From SIG588 sp964515215 (GTDB lineage Bacteria; Bacillota; Clostridia; Oscillospirales; Acutalibacteraceae), in the NCBI GenBank assembly GCA_964515215.1, contig CAZESL010000053.1, forward strand, positions 1 through 16,112: DNA of 16,112 bases, read 5' to 3'. The notes beneath the pieces were generated by a model. That model was not told the origin of the DNA. It made no database searches and was given only the letters and a program-made list of their open reading frames with translations. Each line of letters opens with the position of its first letter. Position 1 is the stretch's first letter. Both the position numbers and the translations under genes were made by a program. Positions 7,518 through 13,971 of this stretch are shown here, in pieces.

Positions 7518-8630
7518 ATGGCAAAAACGAACGTAGTGGATTGGAAGACCATCACCGATTTCGTGGTGGACGCTTTCGTGGGGTACGGCATTCCGCGGGA
7601 GGATGCGGTGATCTGTGCCGACGTGTTGCTGGAATCGGATAAGCGCGGCATCGAATCGCACGGTGTCAACCGCTTCAAGCCGGTGTATCTCGACCGCATT
7701 CGCGACGGCATTCAAAACCCTGTGACCAATTTTGAGATCATCAAAGAGACCCCGACCACCGCGGTGGTGGACGGTCACGACGGTATGGGTCAGGTCATCG
7801 GCCACAAGGCGATGTCGCTGGCTATCAAAAAGGCGAAGGAATACGGTATGGGCATGGTCGTGGTGCGCAATTCCTGCCACTACGGCATTGCGGGCTATTA
7901 TCCCACCATGGCGTGTAAGGCAGGCTGTATCGGTATGACGGGCACCAACGCCCGTCCGTCGGTCGCGCCCACCTTCGGTGTGGAGGGTATGTTCGGTACC
8001 AACCCGCTGACCATCGGTATCCCCACCGACGAAGATTTTGATTTCTTGATCGACTGTGCGTCCTCCATTACCCAAAACGGTAAGGTGGAGTATTACGAGC
8101 GTATCGGGGAAGAGGTGCATCCCGGCACCATCATCGGTCTCGACGGCGAGCCGGTGGAAGGGGACGCGGGCGAGGCACTGCGTATGATCCGTAACGGCAC
8201 GGCGGCGCTCACCACGTTGGGCGGTATCGGCGAAGCGCTCGGCGGCTACAAGGGCTACGGCTACGCCATGGCGGTGGAACTGCTGTCGGCGGTGTTGCAG
8301 GACGGCAACTACGGCAAAGCGCTGGACGGCAAGGACGAAAACGGCAACAAGGTGCCGTACCGTCTGGGCCACTTCTTCATCGCGATCGACACCGACCACT
8401 TCCTCGGTGAAGATCTCTGCCGCAAAAAGGCGGGGGACATCATCCGTGCGGTGCGCGCTTCCAAAAAGGCGCCGGGTGCCGAGCGCATCTATTCTGCGGG
8501 CGAAAAGGAGCATTTGGTGCGCCTTGCCCGCAAAGACGGTGTGCCGATCAACGAATCGGTGCAAAAAGAGATCGTGGAAATTCGTGATCAACTGGGACTC
8601 ACCCAATACACGTTCCCGTGGGAGGCGTAA
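7518..8630 (+). CDS. Malate/L-lactate dehydrogenase family (Ldh2-type) NAD(P)-dependent oxidoreductase
   Basis: Members of this family (Ldh_2, PF02615) reduce or oxidise 2-oxo/2-hydroxy acids such as malate, (S)-lactate, ureidoglycolate or diketogulonate. The 370 residues carry RGIESHGVNRF (Arg43, His48), the catalytic histidine region NSCHYGIAGYY (His121), the family dinucleotide-binding block MFGTNPLTIGIP (158-169) and GGYKGYGYAM (242-251). ATG 7518 follows GGGAGG (7502-7507) by 10 nt; an open extension to a TTG at 7449 would run through the terminator hairpin. The malic enzyme starts 3 nt after its stop, using GGAGG inside this gene. That makes malate the most likely substrate, but sequence alone does not fix it. 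Confidence 0.92.
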   Translation: MAKTNVVDWKTITDFVVDAFVGYGIPREDAVICADVLLESDKRGIESHGVNRFKPVYLDRIRDGIQNPVTNFEIIKETPTTAVVDGHDGMGQVIGHKAMSLAIKKAKEYGMGMVVVRNSCHYGIAGYYPTMACKAGCIGMTGTNARPSVAPTFGVEGMFGTNPLTIGIPTDEDFDFLIDCASSITQNGKVEYYERIGEEVHPGTIIGLDGEPVEGDAGEALRMIRNGTAALTTLGGIGEALGGYKGYGYAMAVELLSAVLQDGNYGKALDGKDENGNKVPYRLGHFFIAIDTDHFLGEDLCRKKAGDIIRAVRASKKAPGAERIYSAGEKEHLVRLARKDGVPINESVQKEIVEIRDQLGLTQYTFPWEA

Positions 8631-8633
8631 ACA

Positions 8634-9806
8634 ATGGATATTCGCAAGGAATCGCTGAAAAAGCATTATGAATGGAACGGTAAGATCGAAGTGGTCTGCC
8701 GCGCTCCCATCAACACGCGTGAGGACTTGTCCTTGGCGTACACCCCCGGTGTAGCAGAGCCGTGTTTGGAGATCCAAAAGGACGTGAACAAGTCGTATGA
8801 ACTCACCCGCCGTTCCAATTTGGTGGCGGTGGTAACCGACGGCACGGCGGTGCTCGGTCTCGGTGATATCGGTCCCGAAGCGGGTATGCCCGTGATGGAG
8901 GGCAAGTGTGCGCTGTTCAAGGCGTTTGCCGACGTGGACGCGTTCCCGCTGTGTATCAAGTCGAAGGACGTGGACGAGATCGTCCGCACGGTGTATCTTC
9001 TCTCGGGCAGTTTCGGCGGTATCAATTTGGAGGACATTGCCGCGCCCCGTTGCTTTGAAATTGAGCAGAAACTCAAAGAGATCTGCGATATTCCGATCTT
9101 CCACGACGATCAGCACGGTACCGCCATCGTGGTGGCGGCGGCGCTTATCAACGCGCTGAAACTGGTGAAAAAGCAGATGGGCGACGTGAAGGTGGTCATC
9201 AACGGTGCCGGCTCGGCGGGTATCGCCATCGGCAAGCACTTGATGAATATGGGTGTTCGCCACCTCACCTTCTGCGACCGTTTCGGCATCGTGTGCGAAG
9301 GGGATGCGAACAACAACCCCGCACAGGAAGAGATGGCAAAGGTCACGAATTCGGAACGTAAGATGGGCACGCTTGCGGACGCGCTGGCGGGTGCCGACGT
9401 GTTCATCGGTGTGTCTGCCCCCAACCTCGTCACCCCCGAAATGGTGAAGTCGATGGCGGCAGACGCCATTCTGTTCCCGATGGCGAACCCCACCCCCGAA
9501 ATTATGCCCGACGTGGCGAAAGCGGCGGGTGCGCGCGTGGTCGGCACGGGCCGTTCGGATTTCCCGAACCAGATCAACAACGTGCTGGCGTTTCCGGGCA
9601 TTTTCCGCGGGGCGCTGGATTGCCGCGCGTCGTGCATCAACGAGGAGATGAAGGTCGCAACCTCTTACGCACTCGCATCCCTCATTCCCGACGACGAGAT
9701 CACCGAGGAGAACATCATTGCCCCCGCACTGGATAAGCGGGTGGCACAGGTGGTCGCCGAAGCGGTGGTCAAGACCGCTCGTGAAACGGGTGTCGCACGG
9801 ATATAA
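8634..9806 (+). CDS. NAD(P)-dependent malic enzyme (short bacterial form)
   Basis: Decarboxylates L-malate to pyruvate and CO2. The 390 residues are typical of short bacterial malic enzymes such as those of Thermotoga and Bacillus YtsJ. Visible landmarks are AYTPGVAEP (Tyr36 general acid), GKCALFKAFADVDAFP (Lys91 general base), NLEDIAAPRC (Glu133, Asp134 metal ligands), FHDDQHGTA (157-163), the NAD(P) fold INGAGSAGIA (189-198) and FPNQINNVLAFPGIFRGAL. ATG 8634 is 3 nt after the dehydrogenase stop and uses GGAGG at 8621-8625, so the pair is translated together. Cofactor preference cannot be read with confidence. Direction of flux is unknown. Confidence 0.95.
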   Translation: MDIRKESLKKHYEWNGKIEVVCRAPINTREDLSLAYTPGVAEPCLEIQKDVNKSYELTRRSNLVAVVTDGTAVLGLGDIGPEAGMPVMEGKCALFKAFADVDAFPLCIKSKDVDEIVRTVYLLSGSFGGINLEDIAAPRCFEIEQKLKEICDIPIFHDDQHGTAIVVAAALINALKLVKKQMGDVKVVINGAGSAGIAIGKHLMNMGVRHLTFCDRFGIVCEGDANNNPAQEEMAKVTNSERKMGTLADALAGADVFIGVSAPNLVTPEMVKSMAADAILFPMANPTPEIMPDVAKAAGARVVGTGRSDFPNQINNVLAFPGIFRGALDCRASCINEEMKVATSYALASLIPDDEITEENIIAPALDKRVAQVVAEAVVKTARETGVARI

Positions 9807-9851
9807 AAGATATAAAGAACCACGGCATTGCGCAGTCGCGCAATGCCGTGG
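9800..9851 (-). terminator. Perfect 14-bp hairpin, minus-strand intrinsic terminator
   Basis: CCACGGCATTGCGC (9820-9833) and GCGCAATGCCGTGG (9838-9851) pair perfectly around AGTC. Read on the - strand the stem is followed by TTCTTTATATCTTTT, so it fits termination of the methyltransferase transcript. On the + strand the 3' side is CTTCGTATT, a poor T tract, so termination of the malic enzyme message would be weaker. Confidence 0.75.
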
Positions 9852-9938
9852 CTTCGTATTCGGAATGATATCCAATGCCATAGTAAAACTATTCCATATC
9901 CTTCTTCATATGTGATAAAGCAAGTGTATTGTCAATAA

Positions 9939-10739
9939 TCATAGTGTCTCTCCCACGAACAGCAAATGATTCGTCATACCAAGCAGTTCCGGTTTTTCAC
10001 AGATGTAGAAATGGTAGCGGAGATACTGTGTGTAATCCTCGTCGTTCATTTCGTTGATCTTTACTGCCAAAAGCTCGCTTGCACCATCGGTTGCTACTTC
10101 GTGCAGCACGTTTATGCCGCTATCTACAAGAAGTTTTCTCGCGGCACCAACCGTATGGAACACAAACGGAAAGTCATTGAGCTTGAATGTTTCTTTATCG
10201 TAATCGCCATTACTAAAATAATTAATGTCGTATCCAAACTCAGTAAGGAATACAAAGTCGTTGGAAATGAAGGCGAAGAAGATCTTACCGCCGTCCTTGC
10301 AGACGCGCTTTGCCTCGCTGATACATTTCTGTTTGTCCGCATTATTTTTTAAATGGTAAAGCGGACCCAACAGAAGAATAACGTCAAAGCTCTTATCCGC
10401 ATAGCGAGAGAGGTTAAGAGCGTTGCCTTGCACAAGGTCGATCTTGTCATCAAGAGTGAGTTTCTTTTTGAAAGCGGCAATATTGGCATCGGCAAGTTCA
10501 AGAGCCGATACCTCATAACCGTTGCGGGCAAAATAAAGACTGTATTCACCTGCACCTGCACCGATGTCAAGTATCTTGTCGCCCTCTTTCAAGTATTTTT
10601 CTATGTAGTGAATGGTGGTCAGAAATTCTACTCTTGCGGCTTTAGAATGATTGAGCCTAATGTCCTCGTTGAATATATCGTACGTTCTGTTTACACGTTC
10701 ACTTTCGCTTTCTATTTTTCCAAGTTGTTCAAAGTCCAT
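9939..10739 (-). CDS. Class I SAM-dependent methyltransferase, substrate unknown
   Basis: A 266-residue cytoplasmic protein with the Rossmann methyltransferase core: motif I ILDIGAGAGEYS (56-67), acidic ALELAD (79-84), a GNAL motif (105-108) and FDVILLLGPLYHL (118-130). The C-terminal third (DINYFSNGDYD, LLVDSGINVLHEVATDGASELLA) resembles small-molecule methyltransferases, but I cannot name the substrate. The start at 10739 is chosen because AAGGAG (10746-10751, complementary) precedes it by 6 nt; ten more codons upstream are open but include the ribosome binding site. Base composition is visibly more AT-rich than the pyr genes, which suggests acquisition. It probably shares a transcript with the small gene at 10796-11068 and ends at the hairpin 9820-9851. 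Confidence 0.88.
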   Translation of the reverse strand: MDFEQLGKIESESERVNRTYDIFNEDIRLNHSKAARVEFLTTIHYIEKYLKEGDKILDIGAGAGEYSLYFARNGYEVSALELADANIAAFKKKLTLDDKIDLVQGNALNLSRYADKSFDVILLLGPLYHLKNNADKQKCISEAKRVCKDGGKIFFAFISNDFVFLTEFGYDINYFSNGDYDKETFKLNDFPFVFHTVGAARKLLVDSGINVLHEVATDGASELLAVKINEMNDEDYTQYLRYHFYICEKPELLGMTNHLLFVGETL

Positions 10740-10763
10740 AATCTTCTCCTTATATCGTTGATA

Positions 10764-10812
10764 CCTCATCAGTCGCCTGCGGCGACAGCTTCTCCTTAAG
10801 GAGAAGCCTTTT
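10764..10812. repeat. Single two-hairpin intergenic repeat unit, terminator-like on the + strand
   Basis: GTCGCC (10772-10777)/GGCGAC (10781-10786) forms one hairpin. The perfect palindrome GCTTCTCCTTAAGGAGAAGC at 10788-10807 forms the second, followed by CTTTTT. Read on the - strand it starts with a GGCTTCTCC stem, then CTGTCGCC hairpin, then CTGATGAGG, the same layout as the units at 6638-6689 and 11738-11785. Its palindrome contains the stop codon of the small gene at 10796-11068. Confidence 0.7.
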
Positions 10813-11068
10813 TGGTGTTCAACAGATCTTTCGTCTTTTCGTAATCTACCTTTTTGACGTAGATCTTGTATTCGTACATATGGGCGGGGTCTGCCCCGAA
10901 CGTCCCCGTTCGCGACCGCGGATGGCTGCTGAACGGCGAGGGACTGTGCCTATCGGTCACTTTGATCCGATAGGGTATGCGGTTGCTTTGTGAAATGGTA
11001 CGAACGTCGCCTTGCTTTTGCATATCGTGCGTTAGAAGCAATTCTTTTCGGTTGAATACGGTAATCAT
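10796..11068 (-). CDS. Small conserved protein, DUF2007-like, unknown function
   Basis: Ninety residues, no signal peptide or membrane segment. It begins MITVFNRKELLLTHDMQKQGDVRTISQSNRI and has a second block MYEYKIYVKKVDYEKTKDLL (64-83). This alpha/beta pattern recalls small clostridial proteins related to the DUF2007 putative signal-transducing fold; the match is from memory and not certain. The start is well supported by a perfect AAAGGAGG (11076-11083, complementary) and a promoter at 11098-11126. The last residues (KASP) and the TAA stop are encoded by the repeat palindrome 10788-10807, so the natural C-terminus may have been replaced. The methyltransferase follows 57 nt downstream. Confidence 0.75.
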   Translation of the reverse strand: MITVFNRKELLLTHDMQKQGDVRTISQSNRIPYRIKVTDRHSPSPFSSHPRSRTGTFGADPAHMYEYKIYVKKVDYEKTKDLLNTKKASP

Positions 11069-11097
11069 ACGCCATCCTCCTTTAGTCCTATATTTAA

Positions 11098-11126
11098 ATT
11101 ATATACCACCGCCACGAAGAAATCAA
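11098..11126 (-). promoter_or_regulatory. Minus-strand promoter for the small protein (and probably the methyltransferase)
   Basis: On the - strand TTGATT (11126-11121) and TATAAT (11103-11098) are separated by 17 bp, about 30 nt before the start codon at 11068 and just ahead of AAAGGAGG. Confidence 0.7.
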
Positions 11127-11195
11127 GTAGGGAACGGTCCGTGACCGTTCCGCTGTAAAGGTTCCAAACCGTAGGGCAGGGGTTTACTCCTGCCG
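11127..11195. repeat. Two tandem GTAGGG-headed palindromes
   Basis: GTAGGG at 11127 leads into GGAACGGTC (11131-11139)/GACCGTTCC (11143-11151), a perfect 9-bp stem. GTAGGG at 11171 leads into GGCAGGGG (11175-11182) pairing with CTCCTGCC (11187-11194) with one G-U. Both are headed like the outer end of the composite repeat at 11689-11927 (GTAGGGGCG plus stem). They fill the divergent gap between the small protein and the phosphatase. Confidence 0.6.
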
Positions 11196-11211
11196 TAAAC
11201 TGTGGTATACT
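11183..11211 (+). promoter_or_regulatory. Promoter for the tyrosine phosphatase
   Basis: TTTACT (11183-11188) and TATACT (11206-11211) with a 17-bp spacer, 26 nt before the ATG at 11238. The -35 box is the loop and right shoulder of the palindrome at 11175-11194. Confidence 0.6.
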
Positions 11212-11237
11212 GTTTGCAAAATTGTGAGGTATTCTCT

Positions 11238-11675
11238 ATGACGAGCGTATTATTCCTCTGCCACGGCAATATTTGCCGCTCGCCGATGGCGGAGTTTGTG
11301 TTTCGCCAAATGGCGGGCGAACGGGTGTATTGCGAATCCAAGGCGGTCTCAGCAGAAGAGATCGGAAACGGCATTTACCCTGCCGCGGCGGCGATGTTGC
11401 GGCAAAAGGGCGTGCCGTTCGACGATCACCGCGCACGGCAGATCACCCGTGCGGATTACGATGCGTTTGACTATATCGTGGTGATGGAAGAATACAACCT
11501 GCCGCGGCTGTTTCGTATCATCGGCAGTGACCCTGCGGGCAAGGTGTACCGTCTGCTCGATTTTACCGATACCCCCGGTGATATCGAAGACCCGTGGTAC
11601 AGCGGCAATTTCAAGAAAGTGTACGAGCAGATAAAGGAAGGCTGTGCGGCTTTGCTCAAAAAGATAGCGGAATAA
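11238..11675 (+). CDS. Low-molecular-weight protein tyrosine phosphatase
   Basis: Removes phosphate from tyrosine (or arginine, in the YwlE subgroup) of cytoplasmic proteins. The 145 residues start with the P-loop LCHGNICRSPMAE, where Cys8 is the nucleophile, Cys13 the second P-loop cysteine and Arg14 binds phosphate. The general acid is in DPWYSG (Asp118), preceded by LLDF. Length is typical. ATG 11238 follows GAGG (11226-11229) by 8 nt; twelve more upstream codons from a GTG at 11202 would include the -10 region and are rejected. No tyrosine kinase or capsule gene is nearby, so the partner is not indicated. The residue after Gly10-Asn11 is Ile12; I do not assign tyrosine versus arginine specificity from it. 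Confidence 0.93.
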   Translation: MTSVLFLCHGNICRSPMAEFVFRQMAGERVYCESKAVSAEEIGNGIYPAAAAMLRQKGVPFDDHRARQITRADYDAFDYIVVMEEYNLPRLFRIIGSDPAGKVYRLLDFTDTPGDIEDPWYSGNFKKVYEQIKEGCAALLKKIAE

Positions 11676-11688
11676 AACCGGGGAAAAG

Positions 11689-11927
11689 GTAGGGGCGATT
11701 CACGAATCGCCCGCCGTGGTTGAAGCGGTGAGCGAAAGGCTCCCTCTTTGAGGGAGCTGCCGAGCGTATGCGAGGCTGAGGGAGTGAATGGTGCGGAAAA
11801 CAAAGGCGGTAAAATCACTCCTTCCGTCACTCGCTCAGCGCTCGTGCCACCTTCCTCGAAGAGGAAGGCAACGCCCGCCGAAGGCACGCGTTCGATCGCC
11901 AAACGGACGCGCAATGCGCGCCCCTAC
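11689..11927. repeat. Composite palindromic repeat element, about 240 bp
   Basis: The ends are inverted: GTAGGGGCG (11689-11697) and CGCCCCTAC (11919-11927). The left end includes a perfect 9-bp hairpin GGGCGATTC/GAATCGCCC (11693-11712); the right end has GCGCAATGCGC. Inside are two facing two-hairpin units: 11738-11785 (CTCCCTC/GAGGGAG stem, then a GC-rich stem, then GAGGGAG) and 11816-11868 (reverse order, CCTTCCTC/GAGGAAGG stem at its end). No gene is credible in it. It occupies most of the 309-nt gap 11676-11984 between convergent genes. Confidence 0.65.
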
Positions 11928-11948
11928 CGCGTGACGTGTGTCACATAA

Positions 11949-11986
11949 AAAAGGTCAGTTGTCGAAAAGACAACTGACCTTTTCTT
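11949..11986. terminator. Bidirectional intrinsic terminator
   Basis: AAAAGGTCAGTTGTC (11949-11963) pairs perfectly with GACAACTGACCTTTT (11969-11983) around GAAAA. It has a T-rich tail on each strand (TTTTCTT on +, TTTTTTATG on -). It separates the convergent phosphatase and membrane-protein genes; its + strand tail touches the stop codon of the latter. Confidence 0.9.
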
Positions 11987-12512
11987 ATCCGATTCCATAC
12001 GTTCCCGTCAACGGATCGCGAAAGAGAGGTAAGCGGGGCGTTTCAAAGGTAAACACGATAAACAGCACGCCTAACACGCCGATCAGCAAAAGCGCGATCC
12101 ACGGACGTTTGCACCGCTTGTGACCTCGTCCAAACGCGCGCCACTCCCACCAAAACGTTGCGGCGGCTGCCGCAAAGAAAACGGCGATATTATACCAGTC
12201 GGGAGATTGGCCCACGGCACCGTTATAGGTATAAAACAAAGTAGGAATCAGTGTCAGTCCCACAAAAAAACCGCCGAGTTTAACACACCAGAAGTTCGGA
12301 TACTCTTTGAAGAAAAAACTTTGTATCCACGCGAAAAGGAGCAACGGGAAAAACAACAGTTTCATATGTTCCCACGTGGATTCGTTCACGCTTGCCACCA
12401 GTGCCGCAAGGATGCTTTCGCCCGACCATGCGTATACATAGTGTAACAGCGTGCCGAGCAGTGCCGTAAGGGCAAATCCCGCAAATTGCCAAAGGGATAC
12501 GTTTCGTTTCAT
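11985..12512 (-). CDS. DUF6512-like integral membrane protein, function unknown
   Basis: 175 residues with about five hydrophobic segments (roughly 8-26, 51-66, 78-94, 107-122, 137-155), so an inner-membrane protein. The conserved block SVNESTWEHMKLLFFPLLLF (41-60) after LLHYVYAWSGES is the hallmark I associate with the clostridial DUF6512 family; this is from memory. The end PRLPLFRDPLTGTYGIG also looks family-like, so the protein seems intact. ATG at 12512 is preceded by GAGG (12522-12525, complementary) with 9-nt spacing; nine further upstream codons are open but include that site. It is divergent from the FAD/Rieske oxidoreductase and convergent with the phosphatase. Confidence 0.8.
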   Translation of the reverse strand: MKRNVSLWQFAGFALTALLGTLLHYVYAWSGESILAALVASVNESTWEHMKLLFFPLLLFAWIQSFFFKEYPNFWCVKLGGFFVGLTLIPTLFYTYNGAVGQSPDWYNIAVFFAAAAATFWWEWRAFGRGHKRCKRPWIALLLIGVLGVLFIVFTFETPRLPLFRDPLTGTYGIG

Positions 12513-12530
12513 TATACACCACCTCAACAC

Positions 12531-12557
12531 TATAATCATACGTCAAAAGGTATGATT
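12531..12557. promoter_or_regulatory. Divergent control region with operator-like inverted repeat
   Basis: TATAAT at 12531-12536 (+ strand; weak -35 TTCATT at 12508) overlaps TATAGT on the - strand (12534-12529). An inverted repeat AATCATAC (12534-12541) - 8 nt - GTATGATT (12550-12557) covers these -10 boxes and lies between the divergent starts at 12512 and 12599. Regulator unknown; promoter assignment is weak. Confidence 0.4.
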
Positions 12558-12598
12558 TTATACGAAACACACCATACTACAGGTGAGGTGGATCGAAT

Positions 12599-13903
12599 AT
12601 GAATGAATATCGCTCACTATGGACGGAAGAGGTGCAACCCGTATCGTTCGATACGCTGAACGGCGATGCTAAGACCGACGTACTGATCGTCGGCGGTGGT
12701 ATGGCGGGTGTGCTGTGTGCGTATCGCCTGAAATGCGCAGGCGAAGACTGTATGTTGGTCGAGGCAGGGAAGATCGGTCAGGGTATCACCCAAAATACCA
12801 CCGCGAAGATCACCTTTGCACACGGTTTGTTATACGATACGCTGATACGGCGCTTCGGTACGGAGACGGCACGGTCGTATCTTGACGCACAGCGGCGGGC
12901 GTGTGCACGGTATGCCGATATGTGTAAAGACATTGCGTGTGACTACGAGACGGGCGACGCGTTTGTGTATACGTTGAGCGACCGCCGCAAGGTGGAACGT
13001 GAAGTTGAAGCACTGCAGCGATTGGGGGAGAAGGCGGCATTTTCCGAAGCATCGTCACTGCCGTTTGCGGTGGCGGGCGCTGTACGCGTGGAGAGACAAG
13101 CCCAATTTCACCCGCTGAAATTTTTGTACGCGATAGCCGAACGTCTTCCCATTTATGAAAATACGAAGGTTATCGAATGGACACCGCATAGGGTGAAAAC
13201 ACAACACGGTACGATCGCTTACAAAAAAGCCATTGCGGCCACCCATTTCCCATCGCTAAACAAACACGGCGGATATTATCTGAAACTGTATCAACACCGC
13301 TCGTATGTACTGGCACTGCGTGGAGCAGGGCCTTTGCACGGCACGTACGTGGACGAAACGGATACGGGGCTGTCGTTTCGTTGTTATAAGGAGTATTTGT
13401 TATTGGGCGGCGGCGGGCACCGCACGGGCAAACACGGGGGCTGCTGGCAGGAACTTGAGAAGTTCGCCCAAAAGTACTATCCCGGTGCCTCCGTTGCGGG
13501 GCGCTGGGCGACGCAAGACTGCATGACACTCGATGGAGTGCCGTATATCGGGCAATATGCGAAAACAACGCCTGACCTGTTCGTCGCTACGGGTTTTAAC
13601 AAGTGGGGGATGACCAACGCGATGGTTGCCGCCGACGTCCTCGGTGATCTTGTTACGGGCAAATCGAACCCGTATGCGGGTGTGTTTTCACCGTCACGCC
13701 GTGTGTGGTATCCGCAACTGGCGGTGAATGCTTTTGAGTCGGCGGTAGGGTTGCTTACGCCCACCACACCGCGTTGTCCGCACCTCGGTTGCGCACTGAA
13801 ATACAATCTCGCCGAACATTCGTGGGATTGCCCTTGCCACGGGTCACGTTTCGGCGAAGACGGCGAACTTATCGACAATCCCGCAACAGACGATCGGCGG
13901 TGA
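12599..13903 (+). CDS. FAD-dependent oxidoreductase with C-terminal Rieske [2Fe-2S] domain
   Basis: A 434-residue cytoplasmic two-domain redox protein; substrate unknown. The N-terminal DAO-type FAD domain has VLIVGGGMAGVLCAYRL (28-44) with an acidic residue after the second strand (VEAG, 54-57), and GVPYIGQY plus FVATGFNKWGMTNAM (328-342) for the FAD end. The Rieske domain has the cluster ligands Cys393, His395, Cys411 and His414 in CPHLGC and CPCHGSRF, with Cys398 and Cys413 as the disulfide pair. It ends just after the family motif GELIDNPA, so nothing essential appears missing. GAGG (12585-12588) precedes the ATG by 10 nt. The final codons and stop lie within the hairpin 13883-13914. Confidence 0.92.
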   Translation: MNEYRSLWTEEVQPVSFDTLNGDAKTDVLIVGGGMAGVLCAYRLKCAGEDCMLVEAGKIGQGITQNTTAKITFAHGLLYDTLIRRFGTETARSYLDAQRRACARYADMCKDIACDYETGDAFVYTLSDRRKVEREVEALQRLGEKAAFSEASSLPFAVAGAVRVERQAQFHPLKFLYAIAERLPIYENTKVIEWTPHRVKTQHGTIAYKKAIAATHFPSLNKHGGYYLKLYQHRSYVLALRGAGPLHGTYVDETDTGLSFRCYKEYLLLGGGGHRTGKHGGCWQELEKFAQKYYPGASVAGRWATQDCMTLDGVPYIGQYAKTTPDLFVATGFNKWGMTNAMVAADVLGDLVTGKSNPYAGVFSPSRRVWYPQLAVNAFESAVGLLTPTTPRCPHLGCALKYNLAEHSWDCPCHGSRFGEDGELIDNPATDDRR

Positions 13904-13914
13904 TCGTCTGTTGC
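13883..13914 (+). terminator. Hairpin overlapping the end of the FAD/Rieske gene
   Basis: GCAACAGACGATC (13883-13895) and GATCGTCTGTTGC (13902-13914) form a perfect 13-bp stem; the TGA stop (13901-13903) spans the edge of the loop. The tail is CTATTGAAAA without a T run, so it is a stabilising or weak terminator hairpin rather than a canonical one. Confidence 0.55.
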
Positions 13915-13917
13915 CTA

Positions 13918-13946
13918 TTGAAAAACGACAAGCCTTGCGATATAAT
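13918..13946 (+). promoter_or_regulatory. Promoter for the Nudix hydrolase
   Basis: TTGAAA (13918-13923), 17-bp spacer, TATAAT (13941-13946), 25 nt before the ATG at 13972 and just after the hairpin of the preceding gene. Confidence 0.8.
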
Positions 13947-13971
13947 TGATTGCAGAAGAGGAGTGATACGA

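Noticed and set aside
7494..9881. 795-codon open frame on the - strand
   Set aside because: It lies wholly antisense to the dehydrogenase and malic enzyme, is very rich in His/Arg and has no recognisable family; it is a shadow of GC-biased codons.
13774..13971. N-terminal extension of the Nudix protein
   Set aside because: It overlaps the FAD/Rieske gene and crosses that gene's hairpin and the Nudix promoter; ATG 13972 has AGGAG at the right distance.
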